A stretch of DNA of 64,000 bases from Sipunculus nudus (taxonomy: Eukaryota > Annelida > Sipuncula > Golfingiida > Sipunculidae): NCBI GenBank assembly GCA_026874595.1, contig CM049308.1:80958124-81022123 (forward strand). Reading direction: 5' to 3'. Numbering within the stretch: position 1 is the stretch's first letter; every line of letters starts with the position of its first letter. Below are positions 1 to 11,889 of the stretch, one piece after another. The notes under the pieces are model-generated. The model was not told the origin of the DNA. It saw only the letters and a list, made by a program, of their open reading frames with translations, and made no database searches. A program made the translations under genes and the position numbers.

Positions 1-1831
1 CAGGTACATTCATGTTGATGACTGATAACAACATGACAGATCTAGCTACAGGTATTGTAAGTGACATCTATCCTGGTACAGTCCGCACAGAACACCTTTA
101 CTTTGATTACCATGAGGGTATCCACACTACACGGATAATGGTATCTGATTTAACCAGCCGTTACAGCACACAGTTTGTCTTGAAAGTCCACCTGTTGGTA
201 AACCCATGTGAACGAGGGATTTGTCAGGGTCCAGAGCATGATCCAGAGTGCAGATCTCTAGAACGAGTCCATGGATTTGAGGGCTATACTTGTAAATGTG
301 ATGAGGGATACAGTGGTGTCCATTGTCGTGAGAACTGTCATTGTCTGCTGATTGAAGACTGTCAGACCTTCCATGAAGAGGATGAGTATGGAGCTGTGGA
401 AGAAATAGGCTACCAGTGTAACTTGATCCTATATAGTGTATTTATCCTTCTGGTCCTGCTTGTAAATATAATTACTGTGGTTATCATCGTGGTTATTATT
501 TTAAAGAAGAGACATCATGGTCGCAAATCCAGGTGGGTAACTAAATATTTGAAATAAATTGTCATTTAAATTTCATATTAGACATAATGGCACTTGGCTG
601 AGAACAAAATACCTAGAGCTGTCTTTGCTGAACATTTAGGTGGAATGAAAATTGTACTATAATAAATTGTAGTGCCTGTGGTTGAATTTGTACTGTAGTT
701 GCACTTACAACAGCAGACATAAAAACCTCATGAAATGTTTCCAGTTTAGAATCATTAGCAAAGGCTTACTAGGTACAGGGATACACTAGTGTTGGAAAAT
801 TTGTTGTAACTTCACGATCTGTCATTGGTACAAAACGGTTTACCTCTACCGACTGACAATCAGAAATAATCAATTGTAAAGGAGTATGAAACTTCTGACC
901 ATACACAGACCTGTACATGGTCTCAACTGATATATAGGGATATGTGATTGCTAATTTATACTGGTGTGTAATCATTTTATAGCCTATATAAGGTATAGAT
1001 AGTTGTGTAAAGAGGAATGAAAGTTAAATTTGTTTTTATTTCCTCATTTGCAGTGAATCAAAATACTTGTTCAGAGAAACAGATTACAAAGGAAGAGACA
1101 CAAGTGGGGCAATGACTGCCTACTTCGGAGCTGGTATAACTGGACCCGGAGGGCGTATTTGGAGAAGTATGTGGGGTGGTAATGATGATGTAATGGACAA
1201 AGAGGAGTACATTCCAAAGGCACTTATTCGAGCAAGGGGAAGATCTCCACACATCTTTTCACAGAAGCCTGGTTTAGAAATGAAGAAGAAAAATAAGGGG
1301 CTTAAAAATGCTGAGCTCGGACCAGAGACTGACATGAAAGGACTCACAAATGGTGCGTATGTGAGGAGTCTTGAAAAAGAACCAACTGATGATGGCAAGA
1401 GGTGGGTCAACTTGAATGACAGAGATCCACAGAAACCACCCATTGGAGTTGCTAAAGCCATGTATATGGGGCAGCGTAACAAATTCAACGGCCAAGACCA
1501 CCTTGGATATGGAGCCCAGTTCCCTTTCCAGCAAAGATCTTATCATATGGGTAAGTTCATTCTACTAACTCAGCATTTAAAGAAATGTAAGATATCATAG
1601 GCTGATGTTTGCTCCTCCAGTATTTTCATTACCGGACGAGTGAGTGAAGAGCTTGTCAGAGAGTGTACTAAAATGCATATTTCTGTGACTTCATAGAGAT
1701 GATTCCCGTACTGTGATTTCAATTAGAGATATTGAAAGGAAACCAAACTGAGTGGCTACTTGACAGCACTGTTATATCAGGTTAAAGAGCCCTTCAGTCT
1801 TGTTGCATACATTACAGATGCATTTATAAAA

Positions 1832-1863
<32 letters not shown>

Positions 1864-2231
1864 ATACATATATATATACACACACACAGAAGACGAAACT
1901 TTTTTTATATTCACAAAATTCTTTTGAAATTGAAGGCACTATCTCATTGCACAAACAAACAAGTTTTTCTTGGTAATAATTTAATAAACCTTACAGGATA
2001 GTCTATAGCTCAGGACTTTGGCTCAATAGATCTATTAGAAATAAAATCGGACTTGAAGAATCATTGTTGCATATTAGAGCTATACACCTGCAGTCAATGA
2101 AACTGATTTTTTTTCTTGTTCCTTTAGATCATGATCATAGAAAAGATCAGAGTCCCAGACATAATGAACCAGGAATGTACAGTGGAAGGACCAGCAAAGA
2201 GGCTCAGCATTCATACATGTTCTATGATTGA
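1..2231 (+). CDS. Cadherin/EGF-type single-pass membrane protein, last three exons (5' part outside window)
   Basis: Three coding exons join in frame: 1-532 (enters from the left edge, donor GTGGGT), 1054-1550 (acceptor TTTGCAG, donor GTAAGT) and 2128-2231 (acceptor CCTTTAG, stop TGA at 2229-2231). Both junctions preserve the frame (AG|T gives Ser, G|AT gives Asp). Exon 1 has a cadherin-like terminal strand (YFDYHEG, then FVLKVHLL), one EGF-like domain with six cysteines (codons at about 207-326, including CKCDEGYSGVHC), a short Cys-containing linker, and a hydrophobic helix of about 26 residues (codons at about 423-503) followed by KKRHHGRK. This gives an extracellular N-terminus and a cytoplasmic tail. 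The tail of about 210 residues is polar, Gly- and Lys-rich, ends in SYMFYD, and matches no tail I can name. A non-classical cadherin is the best reading from FDYHEG-like strands plus EGF plus TM; the exact orthologue is unknown. Reading past 532 or 1550 only enters introns. No clean AATAAA is seen downstream before the family G element at 2741. Confidence 0.75.
1828..1886. repeat. TA/CA microsatellite in intron 2 of the cadherin-like gene
   Basis: An alternating TA tract with a few A-runs ends in CACACACACA. It lies between the 1550 donor and the 2128 acceptor. The rest of both introns (533-1053 and 1551-2127) shows no other recognisable element. Confidence 0.9.
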
Positions 2232-2740
2232 AGTGAAAATCCATGAGGTCATACAGAAGATGCTCCAGTTTTGGATGCTGTCTGTTCAACATACTTATAT
2301 GTACTATGACTGATGTGAAAGTCCATGAGTTCAAACATAAGCATCTTCGGTTTTTGCTGCTGCCAGTTTGATTTATATGCTCTGTCTTGATTTTATATAA
2401 ACTTAAACATTTGATAGTAACATTCTTTCTCTGGTAAAAGATAGTGTTTCCATGATGCTATTTTTGGGATTTAAATTAGGGAAACGGTTGGTTAGAATTA
2501 ATAATATATTCTTTTACATTCCCATTAATGATGTTAGAATGACACATATTTTGTATTACTAGAGAAAAAAACTAGTTTTAAACTGATACAAGAAAGTTGT
2601 ATAAACCATATTTATTATAATGGATTATGTTTTATGCATGTGATAAACACTTCATTCTTAACAAAGTAAAATAAGGGTCATTTTATTCTTTTAAAAAATT
2701 ATTATCTTAATTTAAACAACAGATTTTGTTTTCTTTTTTA
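2232..2740 (+). other. 3' UTR and/or intergenic spacer of the cadherin-like gene
   Basis: AT-rich sequence without open frames. It probably includes the 3' UTR of the preceding gene, but no canonical AATAAA was found. It ends in a T-rich tract abutting the family G element. Confidence 0.4.
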
Positions 2741-2821
2741 GTTCACTCTGTGAACTTATGCCATGGCGCAGCGTCCGCCGTCCACTGTCCACTGTCCACT
2801 GTCAACTGTCCACCGTCCACC

Positions 2822-5800
2822 GTCTGTTACCAAATATCTCAACAGCCAAAGCAGCTACCTTCATGAAACTTTGCAGAATTACTGATCATGGGATGGACAT
2901 GCAAAAATAAGCTTTTGGTGGCGCCACCTATGTTGACCTACTTTCTGCGGGAAGAAATGGTCTTTTCCACTTCTTTCAAGATAAGTCATAAAGTATTAAT
3001 ATTTTGACCTTCATATCATAGTCAACAGTTCCTTAGAGGAATGGGAATAATTTGAGTATAAATTCAGTCAAGTCATATTCAAGATGGCGTCTCTACGGAA
3101 CTTCAAATTCTGTCGATCGCAAAATATGACAGCTTGATGTGTTTCTATACATGATGTATTGTCTGTTACCAAATATCTTAGAAACTGCTGCAGCCTTCAG
3201 TTTCAAATTTCACAGGAATATTGATCATATGACTGCCAGATGATTTTGACCTCCAGATGGCACCACCTGTGTTGACCTGCTTTCTGTGGGAAAAAATGGT
3301 CTTTTCCACTTCTTCCAAGATAAGTCACAAAGTATTGAAATTTTGGCCTTCATATCATAGCCAACAGTTCCTTAGAGGAAGGGGAATAATTTGAGTATAA
3401 ATTCAGTCAAGTCATTTTCAAGATGGCGTCTCTACAGAACTTCAAATTGTGTGGGTCGCAAAATTTAGCAACTTGTAGTGTTTCCATACAGGATGTATTG
3501 TCTGTTACCAAATATTTTCGGAACTGCTGCAGCCTTCAGTTTCAAATTTCACAGGAATAATGATCATGTGACTGCCAGATGATTTTGACCTCCAGGTGGC
3601 GCCAGCTGTGTTGACCTACTTTCTGTGGGACAAAATGTTCCTTTCCACTTCTTTCAAGATAAGTCACAAAGTATTGAAATTTTGGCCTTCATATGATAGC
3701 CAACAGTTCCTTAGAGGAAGGGGAATAATTTGAGTATAAATTCAGGCAAGTCATTTTCAAGATGGCATCTCTACAGAACTTCAAATTGTGTGGGTTGCAA
3801 AATTTAGCAACTTGATCTGTTTCAATACTGGATGTATTGTCTGTTACCAAATATTTTCGGAACTGCTGCAGCCTTCAGTTTCAAATTTCACAGGAATATT
3901 GATCATGTGACTGCCAGATGATTTTGACCTCCAGGTGGCGCCACCTGTGTTGACCTACTTTCTGCAGGAAAAAATGGTCTTTTCCACTTCTTCAAAGATA
4001 AGTCACAAAGTATTGAAATTTTGGCCTTCATATCATAGCCAACAGTTACTTAGAGGAAGGGGAATAATTTGAGTATAAATTCAGTCAAGTCATTTTCAAG
4101 ATGGCGTCTCTACGGAACTTCAAATTCTGTCGATCGCAAAATATGACAGCTTGATGTGTTTCCATACATGATGTATTGTCTGTTACCAAATATCTTAGAA
4201 ACTGCTGCAGCCTTCAGTTTCAAATTTCACAGGAATATTGATCATGTGACTGCCAGATGATTTTGACCTCCAGGTGGCGCCACCTGTGTTGACCTACTTT
4301 CTGCGGGAAAAAATGGTCTTTTCCACTTCTTCCAAGATAAGTCACAGAGTTTTGAAATTTTGGCCTTCATATCTTAGCCAACAGTTCCTTGGAGGAAGGG
4401 GAATAATTTGAGTATAAATTCAGTCAAGTCATTTTCAAGATGGCGTCGCTACAGAACTTCAAATTGTGTGGGTTGCAAAATTTAGCAACTTGATGCGTTT
4501 CCATACAGGATGTATTGTCTGTTACCAAATATTTTCGGAACTGCTGCAGCCTTCAGTTTCATATTTCACAGGAATATTGATCATGTGACTGCCAGATGAT
4601 TTTGACCTCCAGGTGGCGCCAGCTGTGTTGACCTACTTTCTGTGGGACAAAATGTTCCTTTCCACTTCTTTCAAGATAAGTCACAAAGTATTGAAATTTT
4701 GGCCTTCATATCATAGCCAACAGTTCCTTAGAGGAAGGGGAATAATTTGAGTATAAATTCAGTCAAGTCATTTTCAAGATGACGTCTCTACAGAACTTCA
4801 AATTGTGTGGGTTGCAAAATTTAGCAACTTGATGTGTTTCCATACAGGATGTATTGTCTGTTACCAAATATTTTCGGAACTGCTGCAGCCTTCAGTTTCA
4901 AATTTCACAGGAATATTGATCATGTGACTGCCAGATGATTTTGACCTCCAGGTGGCGCCACCTGTGTTGACCTACTTTCTGCGGGAAAAAATGGTCTTTT
5001 CCACTTCTTCCAAGATAAGTCACAGAGTTTTGAAATTTTGGCCTTCATATCTTAGCCAACAGTTCCTTGGAGGAAGGGGAATAATTTGAGTATAAATTCA
5101 GTCAAGTCATTTTCAAGATGGCGTCGCTACAGAACTTCAAATTGTGTGGGTTGCAAAATTTAGCAACTTGATGCGTTTCCATACAGGATGTATTGTCTGT
5201 TACCAAATATTTTCGGAACTGCTGCAGCCTTCAGTTTCATATTTCACAGGAATATTGATCATGTGACTGCCAGATGATTTTGACCTCCAGGTGGCGCCAG
5301 CTGTGTTGACCTACTTTCTGTGGGACAAAATGTTCCTTTCCACTTCTTTCAAGATAAGTCACAAAGTATTGAAATTTTGGCCTTCATATCATAGCCAACA
5401 GTTCCTTAGAGGAAGGGGAATAATTTGAGTATAAATTCAGTCAAGTCATTTTCAAGATGACGTCTCTACAGAACTTCAAATTGTGTGGGTTGCAAAATTT
5501 AGCAACTTGATGTGTTTCCATACAGGATGTATTGTCTGTTACCAAATATTTTCGGAACTGCTGCAGCCTTCAGTTTCAAATTTCACAGGAATATTGATCA
5601 TGTGACTGCCAGATGATTTTGACCTCCAGGTGGCGCCACCTGTGTTGACCTACTTTCTGCGGGAAAAAAAGGTCTTTTCTACTTCTTCCAAGATAAGTCA
5701 CAAAGTATTGAAATTTTGACCTTCATATCATAGTCAACAGTTCCTTAGAGGAAGGGGAATAATTTGAGTATAAATTCAGTCAAGTCATATTCAAGATGGC

Positions 5801-6137
5801 GTCTTTATGGAACTGTGTCGATTGCAAAATTTGACAGCTTGATGTGTTTCTATAAATGATGTATTGTCTATTACTAACTATCTTAGGAACTGCATCATGT
5901 GACTGCTAAATAATTTGACCTGCAGGTGGCGCTACCTGTGTTTACCTACTTTCTACAGGTTGGAATGGTCTTTACTGCTTTTTCCAAGATATGTCATAAA
6001 GTATAAATACTTTGGCTTTTATGTCATAGTCAACAGTTCCTTAGAGGAAGAGGAATAATTTGAGTATAAATTCAGTCAAGTGATTTTCAAGATGGCATAT
6101 CTACGGAACTTGATGTGTTTCTATACATGATGTATTG
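2822..6137 (+). repeat. 339-bp tandem satellite array inside family G
   Basis: The landmark GTCTGTTACC recurs at 2822, 3161, 3500, 3839, 4178, 4517, 4856, 5195 and 5534. That is eight consecutive intervals of exactly 339 bp, followed by decayed units of 332 and 271 bp. Each unit carries GGTGGCGCCACC or a one- or two-base variant, and a CAAGATGGCGTC-like stretch. Units differ by substitutions but not by length. All frames contain stops, so this is not coding although 339 is divisible by three. Confidence 0.95.
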
Positions 6138-6439
6138 TCTGTTACCAAATATCTTAGGAACTGCTGCAGCCTTCAGTTTCAAATTTCACAGGAATATTGA
6201 TCATGTGACTGCTTAATGATTTTGACCTCCAGGTGGTGCCACCTGTTTAGCTACTTTCAGCAGGCTGTAATGGTGTTTTCTGCTTTTATCAAAAATATGT
6301 CATTAAGTATTTATTTGTTATAATCCACAAAAACAGAGTCTCCTCTAGGACCCTTTGACTGATCTTTCCAAAACCTGGCATACTTGTTCCCTCACCTATG
6401 TAGTTGTAGGTAACAATGATGGAGAACCTTTCTGTGCAG

Positions 6440-7010
6440 TACAAACCTGGGTTTCTTTTATATAACAACTCTCAATCTCAGGAGTGGTTCAACATATTTA
6501 GCTGAAATTTTGCATATTCATAGATCTTGGACTCCTCAGACTTACACTCAAGACTGATGATGCCATCTGCAATTGTTTTCCCATGGCATCCCTGGTACAT
6601 TTGCTGTGGGTGAAAATTGCTCATATCTCAGAAGTGGTTCAATGTATTGATCTGAAATTTGTCATGTCTATCCATCTAGGAAAGTTTTCTCGTTAACCAG
6701 ACAGGTGGCGCCACCTACACTACTTTTTGCGGAGTGTCCAACTTTGCATTTGCCATCTGATCGTCTTAGTGTTTGTTCAGTGTATTGGGTTGAAATTGTG
6801 CATGTCCATAGATCTTCGTCACCTCAATCTCGTAAACAAGACTGGTGGCGCCATCTGCAATAATTTTCCTGTGGTGTCCCTTCATACATTTGCTTTTGGT
6901 GAAAATTGCTCATATCTCAGGAGTATTGGTCTGAAATTTGGCATGTGCAGTCATCTTGGAAAGTTTTCTCATAAACCTTATAGGTGACGCCACCTACCTT
7001 GTGCAATAGG
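6440..7010 (+). repeat. Second repeat module of family G
   Basis: Copies of a block with GCTCATATCTCAGRAGTGG, then a GTCATGTCTATC-like and a GGAAAGTTTTCTCGT-like segment, then GGTGGCGCCACCTAC recur about 130-280 bp apart. A diverged version lies at about 21240-21640 inside a family B element. An open stretch at 6727-6987 is only this repeat and has no coding signature. Confidence 0.7.
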
Positions 7011-7125
7011 ACAATGTCTACTTGGAAAGGAATGAATGGTATTTTCACATTCATTTATTTTTTAATCACTTGCCAAATTGCACAGTAATTCACAGAGTGA
7101 ACATTAGACCCCTGGGTCTCTTGTT

Positions 7126-7290
7126 TTCTTTTCATTTATTTTAAGATTGAAGTGAATTCAATAGGTGAATATAAGAAATTGATTATTCACATGATTAATT
7201 AACAGGAGTAGGTCATTATATGAATCATAATTTAGTTGGTTAATACAATTGATATTAAAGTATTGTCTGTTTTTCATTGGTTGTCTGTTT
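7126..7290. other. Short AT-rich spacer
   Basis: AT-rich sequence between the CTTGTT end of family G and the next 5' family A end. Nothing recognisable. Confidence 0.5.
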
Positions 7291-7612
7291 TAAATCTCAG
7301 CTGACTGAAAATCATCTGAGCTATAGTGATCTCTCTTTGTCTGAAAAGCACAAATCATAACCATTGGACCTAGAAACTTTTGACTAAAAACCCTTATAGG
7401 TCAATAAAAGATCTCCTTGGAAGCATGAAATTAGGTCACTGCAACCTATATTCTCAGAGCTACGGGGCGCAAAAGTACCCCCCAGAATAATTAAAAATTT
7501 GATACAAAAGCTCCAGTAACTGATTCATTGATTGTCATGATTCTTTCCATGCATATTGACCATGGAGTGTTTCATCATTTCCTGAAGACTGGTGGTGCCA
7601 CCTATATTTATA
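7291..7612 (+). mobile_element. Family A element, 5' portion, cut by a family B insertion
   Basis: It begins TCTCAGCTGACTG with partner ATCATCTGAGCTATAG, then has one satellite unit like those of the complete A element at 9813, including GGTCATGAT-type sequence, GGAGTGTTTCATCA and GGTGGTGCCACC at about 7591. It stops where the family B element begins at about 7613. The 3' half was not found after 9210. Confidence 0.7.
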
Positions 7613-9210
7613 GCAAAGGTGAGCTTATTCGATGGCATGGCGTCTTCTGTCCTGCATCCACCGTACGTTAACCTATGTAATCTCATAAATTGTTTGAGCT
7701 AGCAGCCTCAAATTTTGTGGAAGAATAAGTCACATGTCAAACTTTATCAGATTAACCTTATTTTTTTCTATCTGCATTAACTTAGATTTTATACGGAAAA
7801 AGCTAAAAAAAACTTTAAAATTCTTCTCATCCAAACCTGTCTAGCCAAATTGTTTAATATTTCCACATAAATAATCTCTGAAACTATCTCTTTCAAGTTT
7901 GTCCGAATGTTTCCAGTTCAGGGAATTTTGGGCAAGATACAGGAAGCTGAACTTAGTCATTTTGCCAAAAAAGGATACTAAAATTACAATGTCAGGAATG
8001 GCTGGAGCTATCTTCCACAAATTTTATGCAAAGTTGGTCCCATGACTCATATATGAATTTGAGGTATTGGTGGCGCTACCTGCATCAACCTTTTTTGTAT
8101 GAAGGTCATCAGTACATTCACCAATAGTTTCTCAGGAATAGCAAGAGCTTGCAAAAATCTGTCACATATCAAATGTTGTGGGATTGAGCGTTTTGTGGTG
8201 CTACCTGCATTAACTTACATTTTAGGGGGAAAAGCTAAAAAAATATCTTTGAAAATCTTCTTCTCTGAAATCAGCCAAATTGTTCAATATTTCTTAGAAA
8301 TAATCCAAGAGATTAGCTCTCCCAACTTTGTTAAAATGGTTTGGGTTTGATGAATTCTGGCCGAGTTAAAGGAATTTGAATTTAGTCGTATGGCCAAGTA
8401 AGCATACTGACATAACAATCTCAGAAAGGACAGTAGCTAGCATTACCAAATTTGTGCAAATGTAAGTCGCATGACTCATATTTGAAATTGCAGTTTTTGT
8501 GGTGTCACCTACATTGACCTGTTTTTTTACTAACTAAAACCTCATACTTTTAGCCTCTTTCAGTTTAAAATTGTTTTATTGTGAAACTGTCAAGCTGAAT
8601 GGTTTAATTTTTCACAAGTATTTTCCTAGGGTAGGGTTCTTTTAATTGTATAAGAGTAGATTGGGTTTGTTGATTATTGGCAGAGTCATAGAAAGCTGAA
8701 GTTGGGTCTCGCTACCATAAGTAAGTTAATTTCAAACTGAGGACTGCAATAGTCTTCTGCAAATCTATTGTTCCAGCTTCTGTAACATTAGGCAAAAATG
8801 ATTCTTAGGAAGCCTTTGTTAAAGTTTACTTAAATGATTATTTGCAGAATTATTGGACCTTTTACAATGAAATGATTACATCTTTTTATTATTCTAAACA
8901 TTTGATTAACAAAATCTTATGGATATGTCAGCTTGAAAAAAAGCATTGTAGCCGATGTCTTTCAGTATGTGTAAACAGATTTACCTACAGGCCAAGATTC
9001 TTTATCTATTTATAGCTTGGCAGTCTGCCAGCTATTTAAGAATTAGCACTGCCAACTGTGTCAGATTATGTAACAGGCCAAGATTTCACTCAGTGCAGCC
9101 AGATGCAGTTCAAGAGTTCACGCAGTGCAGTGGCCGGAGCTAGCATTGAAGCATTATACCTTGTGTATATACCATTGCAAAAGATTTGCATTAGGCCTGT
9201 AGGCCTTGTT
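7613..9210 (+). mobile_element. Family B non-autonomous element, copy 1
   Basis: The 5' end GCAAAGGTGAGCTTATTCGA is a diverged form of GCGAACCTGTGAGCTTATGC seen at 18042 and 19260, followed by a TCC-rich box and CGTTAACC. The 3' end is TTTGCATTAGGCCTGTAGGC followed by CTTGTT at 9210. The AGGCCT-GT-AGGCCT stretch forms the terminal hairpin. The core has diverged 430-440 bp units with GGTGGCGCTACC or similar at about 8071 and 8501. A CACTCAGTGCAG-type module precedes the 3' end, as in copy 3. Confidence 0.7.
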
Positions 9211-9223
9211 TTCTAATTTCACG

Positions 9224-9812
9224 CATTTTTAGCTCAGCTGACTATAATAATAAGTCATCTGAGCTATAGACCTGGTCTATTGTCCGTCGTCCGTCTGTCT
9301 GTCCGTCCGTTAGACTGCCACATTTTGAAATTGTTAGACTTACTAATCCAAAATTCAGCATACTGTTCCCAAGATCTCCTACCAAACCTAAAACTGGACA
9401 TAAAAAGTGTACATGCAGGGACCAAGAAAATAAAGGACACATTAGAAACACATTGGAGGAGATAGCCATCACCAGCAGCAATATTTATCATGCACCACTG
9501 ACGGTCAACATTGTAAAAGTACTATCAGGCCTATATTATAGTCTTCCTTTGCCTAGGATATGCGAGTCCAAGTTATATATAAGTTAGAAAGGACCATAGC
9601 CCTAGTAATTTACCATCACGGAATGGTCGGAAAGATTACAACATGATCATGCCTGCCATGGGTCATTCAAAGGGCCATTTTACTTTGAAGGGGAAGGCAT
9701 ATAGGAATAAAGATAAATTTCTAAGAAGATAGAATCTCTTCCACTGAAAAGAACCTTAAAAAAATTTGTTCCTTATAGCCCAGGAGCCAGTTCACCGTTT
9801 CTTGCAAAGAGA
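9224..9812 (+). mobile_element. Family A element, 5' part, of the same subfamily as the inner copy at 13711
   Basis: A T-run plus AGCTCAGCTGACT, then AAGTCATCTGAGCTATAG and a TGTCCGTCGTCCGTC box. After that the sequence follows the 13711 copy (ATCCAAAATTCRGCATA, then CAAGATCTCCTACCAA) up to about 9400. From about 9500 to 9812 no similarity to other window repeats was recognised, and no 3' end is seen. Open stretches on both strands here arise from the repeat. Confidence 0.6.
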
Positions 9813-9899
9813 TTTTTAGCTCAGCTGACTGTAAGTCATCTGAGCTATAGGGATCACCTTTTGTCCGTCGTCCGTCCAGCCCTCTTTCCGTTAACAGCT

Positions 9900-11827
9900 A
9901 GCTAGGGCACAAATCCTAACCGCTGGACCTGGAATCTTCTTACTTTTCATCCAGAGAGGTCCATGAAAAATCTCCTTGGAAACCTGGAATTAGGTCTCTG
10001 TTACCCATATCCTTTGAGCTATGGGGCCCCAAAGTACCCCACAGAATAGTCAAAAATTTCCTACAAAAACTTCAATATCTCATAAACTACATCACTGATG
10101 GTCATGATTTTTGGCATATATATTGATCATGAGATGTTCCATCAGTTCCTGCAGACTGGTGGCGCCACCTGTATTTTTCAATTTTTTACAAATTTTTTTC
10201 TCTATTTTTGAAACCTTTAAAAATGAGGACATCTGTTAACAGGGCACAAATCGTAAAGACTGGACCTAGAATCTTCATTCTTGACATTCTGAGAGACCTA
10301 TGAAAAGTCTCCATTGAAACCAGAAATTAGGTCTCTGTTACTCCTATCCTTTGAGCTATGGGGCCCCAAAGTACCCCCCAGAATAGTGAAAAATTTCATA
10401 CAAAAACTTCAATATCTCATTTACTACATCACTGATGGTCATGATTTTTGGCATACATATTAATCATGAGATGTTTCATCAGTTTCTGCAGACTGGTGGC
10501 GCCACCTGTATTTTTCAATTTTTTTACGAATTTTTTTCTCTATTTTTGAGACCTTTAAAAATGTGGACATCTGTTAACAGGGCACAAATCATAACAACTG
10601 GACTTAGAATATTCATTCTTGACATTCTGAGAGACCTATTTAAAGTCTCCATGGAAACCAGAAATTAGGACTCTGTTACCCATATTCTTTGAGCTATGGG
10701 GCCCCAAAGTACCCCCCCCCAGAATAGTAAAAAATTTCATAAAAATATCTGATTAACTTCATCACTGATAGTCATATGATTTTTGGCATACATTTTAATC
10801 ATGAGATGTTTCATCAGTTTCTGCAGACTGGTGGCGCCATCTGTATTTTTCAAATTTTTACAATTTTTTTCTCTATTTTTGAGACCTTTAAGGTTGTAGT
10901 TATCTGTCAACAGGGTTCAAATTGTAACGACTGGACGTAGAATCTTCATTCTTGACACACAGGGAGACCCATGAAAAGACTCCATGGAAACCTGAAATTA
11001 GGTCTCTGTTACCCATGACCTTTGAGTTATGGCACTCCAAAGTACAGCTCAGAATAATGGAAAATTCATACAAAAGCTGAAGTATCTGAACAACTAATGC
11101 AGAGATCACCATAATTGTTTGTATCGATATTGGTCATGGAGTGTTTCATCAGTTTCTGCAGCCTGGTGGCACCATGTGTATTTGTTCTGGCTTTTTTTTT
11201 AATTTTTTTTATCTTTTTTTTGACCTTTAAAGATATGAACATCTGTTAATAGGGCACAAATCATAACAACTGGACCTGGAAACTTCATTCTTTACACACA
11301 GGGAGACCCATGAAAAATCTCCATGGAAACCTGAAATAAGGTCTCTGTTACCTATATCCATTAAGCTGTATGGCTCCAAAGTACCCCCCCCCCCCCCCCC
11401 CCAGAATAATGAAAAATTGGATACAAAAACTCCAGTTCACTGATGCTCATGATTTTTGGCATACATATTGATCATGACCTGTTCCATCAGTTTCAGCAGA
11501 CTGGGTGCACCACCTCTATTTTTTTTTCAAATTTTTACGAATTATTTTCTCTATTTTTGAGAACTTTAAAGATGTGGTTATCTGTCAACAGAGTACAAAT
11601 TGTAACAACTGGACCTAGAATCTTTATTCTTGTCATGCAAGGAGGCCTATGAAAAGTGTCTGTGGAAACCTGAAATAAGGTCTCTGTTACCCATATCCTT
11701 CAAGCTATAGGACTCCCAAGTAACCCATAGAATAATGGAAAATCTGATACAAAAGCTGAAGTATCTGAACAACTAATCCAGGGACCTCCATGCTTCTTTG
11801 CATGGATATTGACCATTAAGTGTTTTT
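9900..11827 (+). repeat. Approximately 337-bp tandem array of family A
   Basis: The GGTGGCGCC core recurs at 10158, 10495, 10830, 11165 (GGTGGCACC) and 11504 (GGTGCACC), a spacing of 335-339 bp. Each unit has GGCACAAATCRTAAC-type sequence, AAATTAGGTCTCTGTTACC, GAGCTATGGGGCCCCAAAG, a C-run, GATTTTTGGCATA, then GATCATGAG. One unit has a C-run of about 20 bases (11383-11402). Confidence 0.9.
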
Positions 11828-11889
11828 ATGCCCCCGCCACAAAGTGGCCGGGGCATATAGTTTTACCCATGTCCGTCCTTCCGTCATTC

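Larger units (their letters stand above)
2741..7125 (+). mobile_element. Family G non-autonomous element (putative Helentron/HINE type) carrying a 339-bp satellite
   Basis: The 5' end GTTCACTCTGTGAA (2741-2754) has a perfect 14-bp inverted partner TTCACAGAGTGAAC at 7089-7102. The 5' stem is followed by a TCCGCCGTCCACTG-type box (2768-2826). The 3' partner is followed by a 14-nt hairpin, AGACCC-CT-GGGTCT, and CTTGTT ending at 7125. The interior holds the 339-bp array and a second repeat module. It has no coding capacity. Stem, TCCG box, satellite core, inverted stem, hairpin and CTTG-TT end is the layout known for HINE/DINE-1-like rolling-circle elements. The class assignment is inference; the boundaries are seen directly. 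Confidence 0.75.

Noticed and set aside
2822-6137. 339-bp unit is divisible by three, suggesting a repetitive protein
   Set aside because: All frames of the unit contain stops on both strands; no long open frame exists across the array.
2726-7132. TTGTTTTCTTTT on both sides of family G resembles a 12-bp target-site duplication
   Set aside because: The TTGTT at 7121-7125 belongs to the conserved CTTGTT end of all families, and the remainder is T-rich low complexity, so the match is probably chance.
9242-9491. Open frames on both strands at the family A 5' region
   Set aside because: They overlap the TCCG box and repeat sequence shared with the copy at 13711; no protein signature.
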